Below are positions 1 to 6,847 of a DNA stretch of 64,000 nucleotides, in pieces. Source of the stretch: Faecalibacterium langellae (lineage in GTDB: Bacteria; Bacillota; Clostridia; Oscillospirales; Ruminococcaceae); contig NZ_NMTR01000002.1 of NCBI RefSeq assembly GCF_002549775.1, positions 1 to 64,000 on the forward strand, read 5' to 3'. Every line of letters begins with the position of its first letter. The stretch's first letter is position 1. The notes beneath the pieces are model-generated. The model saw nothing but the letters and a program-made list of their open reading frames with translations, was not told the DNA's origin and did no database searches. The translations under genes and the position numbers were made by a program.

Positions 1-123
1 GAGCAGAGCCACAGGAAAATTGCGGAGAAATCGCTTGAAGAGAGGAATTTTGTCTAATTTGATTATAGCATATCTTTTGGAAGAACAAAATACTTTATGT
101 ACGCCGCCCGCAGGCGGCAAAAA

Positions 124-327
124 TCAGTCCAGTGGAAATTCCAGTTCGGCAAACTCAGCATCGGTCAGCAGTTTCAACTTTTCGATAACACCCTCCGACA
201 GTTCCCGCAGGGCGGTTTCATCGGGCATCAGATAGCACTGCATCAGCCGCAACTCGTGTACCAGCCCCAGCCGGGTGCCGGTGTTGTAGAGCATCATCAG
301 GGTCAATTCCTCGTGGTCAAAGTTCAT
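124..327 (-). CDS. TTRAP family protein (transposon-transfer assisting protein)
   Basis: A 67-aa protein starting MNFDHEELTLMMLYNTGTR. The N-terminal NF..EEL.L..iYNTGTR pattern, the central acidic helix (PDETALRELSEGVIEKL) and the ending LTDAEFAELEFP match the TTRAP family found at this place in Tn1549-like ICEs. The start at 327 is chosen because family homology begins there; longer upstream reading lies inside the YodL gene, which it overlaps by 11 bp. The family name refers to a presumed role in transposon transfer; no biochemical activity is known to me. It is the last gene of the transfer operon visible here and is followed by a GC-rich hairpin near 105-120. Confidence 0.8.
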   Translation of the reverse strand: MNFDHEELTLMMLYNTGTRLGLVHELRLMQCYLMPDETALRELSEGVIEKLKLLTDAEFAELEFPLD

Positions 328-832
328 GTTCAGCCCTCGCTTTCCGGCATCCAGTTGGGTTGCACTCCGGGGCATCGCACTTCTCCTTGAGCATTTGCAG
401 AACAGAAGAGTGCTCCGGCTTTTTATCCAGAAACCCCGGCAGCTCCTTGAAGCCGATGCTGTCCACATAATGCACAGACACTTTGCCATTGCGTTTGAGT
501 GCGATCACATCGCTGACCGACAGGCTGTGCCCCTCAAAATCCTGCGGACGGGAGAGGTTGAACATCTGAAACAGTTCTTCCAGAACCTCGTTGTCCGGCA
601 CATCCTGCCACATGACGGGCAAATCAGCATAGTAGGTGACCTCGTAATGCTCCGGGTCGGGCGTTTTGCCCCAACGATGCAGTTCCCGCATGGAAGCAAA
701 TCTTTCGTCGAGGATTTTTTCGTCATGCCGCAGCTGCATCACCATATAAACATCGCACCCTGCGTTCAGAAATTTCTGCGGGATGTCCGCCATGGGTTCG
801 CCGTCAAAATTCTGGTTCCATTTTTGCTGCAT
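317..832 (-). CDS. YodL domain-containing protein
   Basis: A 171-aa protein beginning MQQKWNQNFDGEPMADIPQ. The middle (VYMVMQLRHDEKILDERFAS then a YYADLP motif) matches the YodL domain seen in polyvalent proteins of conjugative elements; the following segment (FNLSRPQDFEGHSLSVSDVI) is the usual second conserved block. The start at 832 has GAGG six bases upstream; an upstream in-frame GTG is less well placed. The C-terminus has several Cys residues (CDAPECNPTGC). Domain function is unknown but it is typical of the tail of ICE transfer operons, next to TTRAP. Confidence 0.75.
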   Translation of the reverse strand: MQQKWNQNFDGEPMADIPQKFLNAGCDVYMVMQLRHDEKILDERFASMRELHRWGKTPDPEHYEVTYYADLPVMWQDVPDNEVLEELFQMFNLSRPQDFEGHSLSVSDVIALKRNGKVSVHYVDSIGFKELPGFLDKKPEHSSVLQMLKEKCDAPECNPTGCRKARAEHEL

Positions 833-840
833 CGTCCACC

Positions 841-1728
841 TCACAGTTCTGGCGCAGAACGTGCAGAGGATTTTGGCGCAGACGTATCACTTGCCAGTGC
901 TGCCAGCTTTTCCAATGTGGAAGGGCGGTGATCTGCACTCAGTTCCTCGGCTTCCGCAACTTTGTCCATGACGGCATCGTAGTCCTGCAACAGCCGCCGG
1001 CCCTTTTCCAAGTGGTGCGCTTCCAGAATCTGCTCACGGGCTTCCTGAATGGTCAGTTCCGGGGCATTCAGCTGCCCGCCGTCCATCACAGAATAATCGC
1101 TGTGGTAAATGGTGTAGTCCCATCCATCCTCATAGGACTGGATGGCAAGATAGCCTTTGCCGCCCAGTTCCCATGCGGCCTGCTCGTCCTGTGTCTGAAT
1201 TTCGGGGTAGAAGTCGGCATGGTTCCGCTCCATGACCTCGGCAAACTGGCAGATGTGGAACACATTGCCCAGACCGCCCATGTCAAAGTGATAATCATCC
1301 AGATGTTCCACCCGTGCCGTAAAACTGCGCCCATCCGGGTAATCCACCTGAATCACGCCGCCATCTGGAATGCGATAGAGGTCATCATAGTGGCTGTTGA
1401 TGAGACGAATATCCTTCGGCAGCGTTTCCGGCTCCCAGATGCGCCGTCTGCCGATGCCCGCCTGCGGGATGTTTTCGAGGATCTTTACGCTTTCCTGTTG
1501 GATGACCTTGCGGTCATCGTCCGAAAGTTCAAACAGATACCAGTTCCGGGCGGCAGGGATGGTGTTTTGTCCATCTGGCGGCAGGTTCTTTTCGGAGATT
1601 TGCCCGCTTTCCAGCGGCTCACCAGTTACCTTGTTGTAGGTGGCAAAGCCGACTCCTGTACCGTTTTCCCGGAGATGCAGATAGCGTTCATCGTTGATAA
1701 GGTAAACCGCTTCTTTTATCTGCTCCAT
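841..1728 (-). CDS. LPD/DUF4316-like ICE accessory protein
   Basis: A 295-aa protein (MEQIKEAVYLINDERYLHL...). It carries a repeated fold-like motif: the N-terminal YLHLRENGTGVGFATYNK block and the block near residues 200-225 (GYLAIQSYEDGWDYTIYHS, then D.GQLN.PE), which resembles the large-polyvalent-protein-associated / DUF4316 segments found after topoisomerase genes in Tn1549-like ICEs. Exact family assignment is uncertain. The start codon overlaps the topoisomerase stop (TGATG), implying translational coupling, with AAGGTGG as ribosome-binding site. A cytoplasmic accessory role is inferred only from context. Confidence 0.6.
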   Translation of the reverse strand: MEQIKEAVYLINDERYLHLRENGTGVGFATYNKVTGEPLESGQISEKNLPPDGQNTIPAARNWYLFELSDDDRKVIQQESVKILENIPQAGIGRRRIWEPETLPKDIRLINSHYDDLYRIPDGGVIQVDYPDGRSFTARVEHLDDYHFDMGGLGNVFHICQFAEVMERNHADFYPEIQTQDEQAAWELGGKGYLAIQSYEDGWDYTIYHSDYSVMDGGQLNAPELTIQEAREQILEAHHLEKGRRLLQDYDAVMDKVAEAEELSADHRPSTLEKLAALASDTSAPKSSARSAPEL

Positions 1729-3797
1729 CAGCACCCACCTTCAAATTCCAGCGAAAACTTGCTGCGGCCATCAGCTTCACAGGACAGCAGCACGGTGGCA
1801 TTGTAGGTCTTGCCCTTGGCGCTCTTGCAGTCCTTCAGCCGGACCCGACCATCCCGCAGCAGCTTGTCTGCCACATGGGCGTCCAGACGCTTGCCCAGAC
1901 GCTTAAAGAAAGCATTGTCCTTCCACAGCACGAAACGGCAAGGGTTGGATTCACAGAACCAGCCTTTTTCACGCTCTACAACATTTGCACCGCAATTCGG
2001 GCAGACACCAATAATTTTGTTTTTCATAAGCGCATTCGCTCCTTTTTTCATTTCCGTGTTCTTTACCAGTTCGGTAATCATCGTATTGATCTCGGTCATA
2101 AATTCGCTCGGCTCCATTTCGCCACGTTCGATTTGCAGCAGCTTTGTTTCCCAATCGGCGGTCATTTCCGGGGATTGGATTTCTTCGGGCATCACAGTGA
2201 TGAGGGCTTTGCCTTTGTCGGTGGGCAGCAGCACCTTGGTTTTCTTGGTGCCCTTGCGCTCCAGAAAGCCTTTCTGCACCAGCTTTTCAATAGTTGCGGC
2301 ACGGGTGGCCGGGGTGCCGATGCCCTGACGTTCCACACCCTCCGGCATACTGTCTGCACTGGCGGTTTCCATTGCATGAAGTAGAAGGTCCTCGGTGAAA
2401 TGCTTCGGCGGTGACGTCTGCCCCTCTTTCAGTTCTGCATTGAGGATGCCGCACTCATTTTCTGCGACATTGGGCAGGGCTGTGAGTTCCTGCTTCCGGT
2501 TCAGGATGTCCGCCAGCACCTTGCGCTCCACCGCTTTCCAGCCTTCCTCCAAAACCTCCTTGCCCTTGGCGGTAAATTCCTCCCCGGCGCAGATGGTGGT
2601 GAGCGTAGTTTCTGCATAGCGGTGCGGTTCACCCACAGCGCAGAGCAGCCGTGCAGCAATCAGCCGCAGGACATTCCACTCCCCGGCAGGGAGGGCGGCA
2701 AGGTCTGCGTTTGCCATGCTTTTCGTAGGCAGCAGCGCATGGTGGTCGGTGACTTTGCTGCCATTGATGACCTGCTGCACATGGATGGGAAACGGTTCCT
2801 CCACGGCAAGCGCCCTGCCCGTGTCTGTCACCAGCCCCGGCAGGGATGCCGCCATATCCTCCGTCAAAAAGCGGCTGTCCGTGCGGGGGTAGGTGATGAG
2901 CCGTTTTTCGTAAAGACTTTGAGCATAATCCAAGGTCTGCTGTGCCGTAAATCCCAGCAGACGGTTGGCATCCCGCTGCAATGCGGTAAGGTCATAGAGC
3001 TGCGGCGGGCTTTCGGATTTCTCCTTGCGTTCCATCTTCTGTACCGTGACGCGCCCCTCCTTTCGGCATTTGGAAAGCAGCAGTTCGGCATCCGCTTTCT
3101 GGGCAAACCGCTTGCTGGATGCGGTGCCGCCGTCTGCAAGGGTCAGAGCCACCGTGTAGAATTTTTCCGGGGTAAAGGCAGCAATGGCGGCTTCCCGCAC
3201 CACGGTCATTGCAAGCACCGGGGTCATAACACGCCCTACCGCCAGCGGTTGACCGTACAGGCACGAAAAAAGCCGGGACGCATTGATGCCGACCATCCAG
3301 TCGGCACGTTCCCGGCAGAGTGCTGCATTGTACAGCGCATCGTATTCAGTTGACGGTTTGAGATGGGCGAAACCCTCCCGGATGGCGTTTTCCTCCATGC
3401 TGGACAGCCACAGGCGGAAAACGGGCTTTTTACAGCCCGCTTGCTGGTAGACCAAGCGGAAGATCAGTTCTCCCTCGCGCCCTGCGTCCGTAGCGCAGAT
3501 CACACTGTCCACATCCGGGCGGTGCATGAGCTTTTGCAGGATGCCAAACTGTTTTTTGGTGGACGCAGAAACCAGATACTGCCACCTTTCCGGCAGAATG
3601 GGCAAATCTGCGATACTCCACTTGACGTATTTGGCATCGTAGATGTTGGGCGGTGCCAGTTCCACCAGATGACCCACACACCAGCTTACGAGATAGCCGT
3701 TGCCCTCCAGATAACCGTCTTTGCGGTTGGTCGCGCCGAGGACTTTGGCGTAGGACATGGCAACGGACGGTTTTTCCGCCACGATCAATTTTGCGAT
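1728..3797 (-). CDS. topB: DNA topoisomerase III (TopB-like), apparent ATC start codon
   Basis: About 689 aa. It has the TOPRIM segment (residues 1-120, with CATDAGREGE near 101-110), the type IA core with catalytic Tyr in ITYPRTDS (about residue 303), and a C-terminal Cys4-like zinc ribbon (GVCPNCGANV...CESNPC). It would relax or decatenate single-stranded DNA during transfer or replication of the ICE. Relatives begin MAKLIVAEKPSV. Here the codon in the M position is ATC, seven bases after a perfect GGAGG; no ATG, GTG or TTG lies in frame nearby except one inside the upstream gene, and the TTG three codons later is too far from the Shine-Dalgarno site. Initiation at ATC is therefore inferred. 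Confidence 0.9.
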   Translation of the reverse strand: MAKLIVAEKPSVAMSYAKVLGATNRKDGYLEGNGYLVSWCVGHLVELAPPNIYDAKYVKWSIADLPILPERWQYLVSASTKKQFGILQKLMHRPDVDSVICATDAGREGELIFRLVYQQAGCKKPVFRLWLSSMEENAIREGFAHLKPSTEYDALYNAALCRERADWMVGINASRLFSCLYGQPLAVGRVMTPVLAMTVVREAAIAAFTPEKFYTVALTLADGGTASSKRFAQKADAELLLSKCRKEGRVTVQKMERKEKSESPPQLYDLTALQRDANRLLGFTAQQTLDYAQSLYEKRLITYPRTDSRFLTEDMAASLPGLVTDTGRALAVEEPFPIHVQQVINGSKVTDHHALLPTKSMANADLAALPAGEWNVLRLIAARLLCAVGEPHRYAETTLTTICAGEEFTAKGKEVLEEGWKAVERKVLADILNRKQELTALPNVAENECGILNAELKEGQTSPPKHFTEDLLLHAMETASADSMPEGVERQGIGTPATRAATIEKLVQKGFLERKGTKKTKVLLPTDKGKALITVMPEEIQSPEMTADWETKLLQIERGEMEPSEFMTEINTMITELVKNTEMKKGANALMKNKIIGVCPNCGANVVEREKGWFCESNPCRFVLWKDNAFFKRLGKRLDAHVADKLLRDGRVRLKDCKSAKGKTYNATVLLSCEADGRSKFSLEFEGGC

Positions 3798-3835
3798 AAG
3801 AATCCCTCCAATCTGTTTTGGATTGCAATATGTAA

Positions 3836-3851
3836 GGCGGCAAACGCCGCC
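3836..3851. repeat. small GC-rich hairpin repeat (copy 1)
   Basis: GGCGGC-AAAC-GCCGCC, a 6-bp stem with a four-base loop, preceded by AATATGTAAG. The same sequence with a 7-bp stem occurs at 10636-10653. It lies between DUF4366 and topB on the transcribed strand and may act as an attenuator or RNA-stability hairpin. Confidence 0.6.
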
Positions 3852-3858
3852 AATAGAA

Positions 3859-4593
3859 TTATTCTTCTGCCTTATCCTCCTCGCCGGTCTCCTCCGGCTC
3901 ATCCTCCACAGGGATTTCAAAGTTGCCCTTGTCCTCAGTGTAGTTTGCATCGGGGTCAAGGGCTTCTTTTTCTGCCTGCTTTTTCTGCTTCTGCTTCATA
4001 AAGGTGTAAATGCCGCCGCCAGCAGCCAGACCGACCAGAGCCAGAACGCCTAAGAATGTGGCAGCATACTTCGTAACTTTGTTGCCACCAGTCTGTTCCG
4101 TGCCGGATGCCGCCGCTTCTTCCGCAGCCTTTTTCGCATCCTCTTCGGCCTGTTTGCGCTCCTGCTCTGCCTGCGCCGCCGCTTCTTTTTCAGCGGTATA
4201 GGCATCGGTGGCATCTTCCTCCATCAGGGAAAGAAGGTCGGATTCATCCACAAGATTCATGAAATGAACGGTGTTTTCCCCCTTGTCGTTGCGGTCGATG
4301 ACAAGATAGAATGTGTTGCCAGACTTCGACACCAGCGTAATGAACTGCTGACCACTGCCATCGGAATAATTGGTGTGGTAATCGTCCACCAGTGTCAGGT
4401 TGCCCTCCGGGGTCAGAGCACCGGTTTCCTCATCGGTCACGGTGACTACATCTTCTTCATCGGTGGTAGAAGTCAGGACAGGCTGTTCCACTTCCTCCGT
4501 AGGCTCACCGCCATAGGCAAAAGCAGGAGCCGCCATACCAGCGCACAGTGCCACCGACAACATCAGGGCACAGAACTTATTCATCATCTTCAT
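3859..4593 (-). CDS. DUF4366 domain protein (CD1107-like), exported membrane-anchored
   Basis: A 244-aa protein with a Sec signal peptide (MKMMNKFCALMLSVALCAGMAAPAFA), a small extracellular domain (residues about 65-120, including NTFYLVIDRNDKGENTVHFMNLVDE), an alanine/glutamate-rich coiled stretch (about 130-165), one C-terminal transmembrane segment (AATFLGVLALVGLAAGGGIYTFM) and an acidic cytoplasmic tail. This layout is that of the DUF4366/CD1107 mobile-element proteins, presumed cell-surface parts of the mating apparatus. The start at 4593 is supported by AAGGAGG with good spacing and the signal peptide. The first 17 bp overlap the end of DUF4315. Confidence 0.85.
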   Translation of the reverse strand: MKMMNKFCALMLSVALCAGMAAPAFAYGGEPTEEVEQPVLTSTTDEEDVVTVTDEETGALTPEGNLTLVDDYHTNYSDGSGQQFITLVSKSGNTFYLVIDRNDKGENTVHFMNLVDESDLLSLMEEDATDAYTAEKEAAAQAEQERKQAEEDAKKAAEEAAASGTEQTGGNKVTKYAATFLGVLALVGLAAGGGIYTFMKQKQKKQAEKEALDPDANYTEDKGNFEIPVEDEPEETGEEDKAEE

Positions 4594-4849
4594 TGGAATC
4601 GTCCTCCTTATTAAAGGTAGCGCCGACCGCGGACAGCGCAGCCGGGGTCGGGGTGGAAGTTGCAGACTGGCGCAGCAGGGCGGCAAGCTGTTCCGGCGTG
4701 ACCTTGGCGGTGCGCACCATCTCGTTGACCTCGGCAGCTTCTGCTTCCTGAATCCTCCGTTCAAGGCTTTCAATGCGAGTGTTGATCTTAATGCGACGCT
4801 CCCTTTCCTTTTCCAGAGAAGCGCGCAGCTTATCGAGTTTTTCGCTCAT
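4577..4849 (-). CDS. DUF4315 family protein
   Basis: A 90-aa charged coiled-coil protein (MSEKLDKLRASLEKERERRIKIN...), with a helical EMVRTAKVTPEQLAALL segment after the coil, as in DUF4315 proteins that always sit between NlpC/P60 and DUF4366 genes in these ICEs. The start at 4849 has GGAGG five bases upstream; a TTG four codons earlier sits inside that site and is unlikely. Function unknown. Confidence 0.85.
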   Translation of the reverse strand: MSEKLDKLRASLEKERERRIKINTRIESLERRIQEAEAAEVNEMVRTAKVTPEQLAALLRQSATSTPTPAALSAVGATFNKEDDSNEDDE

Positions 4850-5020
4850 TTCTTCCTCCAATCATTTTGAGAGCCGCCCAAAACCGGACAAATATTTCTG
4901 CCAGTAGGACGAATGAATATTGGCATACTTTATGGGGTCGCCGGCGGACACCATCATGCCGTTTCCAAGGTGGATGCCCACATGACTTTTCCCCGGCGTA
5001 TCATACGTTCCTTCAAAGAG

Positions 5021-5150
5021 TCAAAACCACCGGCTGAGCCGGTGGCTTGAGTAAGCCCTAGAAGGGCACTTTACTAGCAAAGCCCCTGCAAGGGGCCACG
5101 AGCAAGCTTCTTTCATCTGCATTACCTGCCCTACCGCTCTAACGAGCTAT
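5021..5150 (-). ncRNA. omega-RNA-like right end of the IS200/IS605 element
   Basis: On the minus strand the last 130 bases form three successive hairpins: GCCCCTTGCAGGGGC, GCCCTTCTAGGGC and the terminal CCACCGGC-TCA-GCCGGTGG, then TTTTGA and directly the host sequence. This is the layout of TnpB guide (omega) RNAs, in which the scaffold is the element's right end and the guide is the adjoining flank. Here the guide would be NlpC/P60 sequence beginning CTCTTTGAAGGAACG. Transcription is not shown; the call rests on recall of similar right ends. Confidence 0.4.
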
Positions 5151-5272
5151 GTTGCAAAATGCATCTTCTAGGATGACAATTTCTTTGTCATCTCGCTTCG
5201 CTCGAATCTTATAGCTAAAGCATTTTCTACTCCACCAGCGGAGCTGGTGGTTGTCGCTCGCTCAAGCTACCC
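5021..5272 (-). mobile_element. IS200/IS605-derived non-autonomous element (PATE/MITE-like)
   Basis: A 250-bp insertion in the NlpC/P60 gene without an evident target duplication. One end has the hairpin CCACCAGC-GGA-GCTGGTGG (5232-5250), the other CCACCGGC-TGA-GCCGGTGG (5027-5045). Subterminal imperfect palindromes, lack of target duplication and insertion behind a TTTT run are the hallmarks of IS200/IS605 elements. No tnpA or tnpB is present, so it must depend on a transposase in trans. Precise excision would restore the hydrolase gene. Confidence 0.75.
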
Positions 5273-6847
5273 AAAACAAGGTCGCCGGGCTTTGCTTCGG
5301 CTTCGGAAATGTGCTGGCTCTTGTTCCACAGACCGTTGGCGGTGGTGCGCCCCACATTGTAGCCGTTCTGGTTGTAGACCCAGCAAACGTAGCCGGAGCA
5401 ATCAAACCCGGTTTCCGGGGTAGAACCGCCCCAGACGTAGGGCGTGCCCACATACTTTTGCGCCTCCTTATAGATAGCGGCAAACTCGCTGTCCGTCAGG
5501 GCTTCCGCAGGAACCTGATAGTCGATGCCGGGTGTGCCGGAGCCATCGGAGCCACCGGGCGGCAGACCGCCGTTGAACAGATAAGGCCGACCACCCAGCG
5601 TATCCTGAAAGATCTCATAGCGTTTCCACTGGTCGTTGTCCAGTTCCTCCCGGATAACCACTTCCAGCCCTTTATTCACCAATTTGGTGTGGAAGATGCG
5701 GTACTCATAGGGCACCTGCGTAGGGACTGGGATTCCTGCCGGACTGATGACCCAGACGGTCTTATACCGTATCTGCACCTCCACCCATGTGGTCAGCTTG
5801 TACTGCTTTTTGAAGGTCTCCTTCAACTTGCCCTGCACCTCTGACCGGGTGTAATCGTCATAGAGAGTCGTGAGAAAAGAGGTCAACTGCCATGGGTCAT
5901 GCTCGATGGGGTCAAGGTGATACTGGTACTCGTTGTAGCCGGGGTGGTCGGTGGGGGTGCGCTTGATCTTTTTGTCCAGCTCCTTTTCCAGCTTCTTGTA
6001 GTCGGTTTCGGCTCCCCGGATGTCCCGGTCCTCTGCGGTGTAAATGGTCTGACCGGATACCTGCGTGGTGCCTGAAAACAGAATGGAACAGGACGAAAAT
6101 GCCGACATGACCAGCAGCAAGAGCAAAAGAAAAACGCCCACGATCAAAAGAACGTGCGCGTTACTTTTTGCAAAATTGGCAATGCCGTTGACTGCGGTAC
6201 TGACCACCGATTTTCCTTTGTCGATGACCTGTTCCATGCCAGACTTCGCAGCAGTGGTGCCATTGGATACCGCTTTGCCGCCTGCGGTCTGTGCCGCTGT
6301 ACCCGAATGGGCGGTGGCATAGTGACTTTTACGGATTTCTTGCCGCTGTTTCCAGCGTGAAAGCCAGTTGGAACTGCCCTCGCCGGTGCCGGATGCGCCT
6401 GCATCTTGTGCCGCAGGCGGCTTCTGCACGGAAGATTTTGCGGTTCGGGCCCTTTTCTTGCCCTGCATCTTGGCTTTCTTTTTCAGCTTTCTGGCGTAAC
6501 GGCTCTTGGAAATATCGTGGGTAGTCTCGGCAGCTTTTTCGCCCTCGCTTAAAGCCTGCGTGCCCACATTGTCGTCCTCGTACTGATCAATCTCTCGATG
6601 TGCCGCAGACCGGGCGGCAGCAGCGGCATACATAGCACGTTTCTGCTGCTTTGTCATGCGGGATGCTTCATCCGGGGTTATCTCGGCTTTGCCAAAACGC
6701 AAATGCTGGGATTTCTCCGCAGCTTTGTCTGCATCCTGTTTCAGTTTCTGCTTTTTGGGCACCGACTGCTCCACTTTAGACTTTTTCGGAGGGGAGCGCG
6801 TAGCCGTGCGCTCCTTTTCCTCCTCGAATTTCAGCTTCGGCTGTTTC

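Noticed and set aside
928-1806. 292-residue plus-strand frame opposite the LPD-like gene
   Set aside because: No ribosome site and no domain; the minus strand encodes a recognisable ICE protein in operon context.
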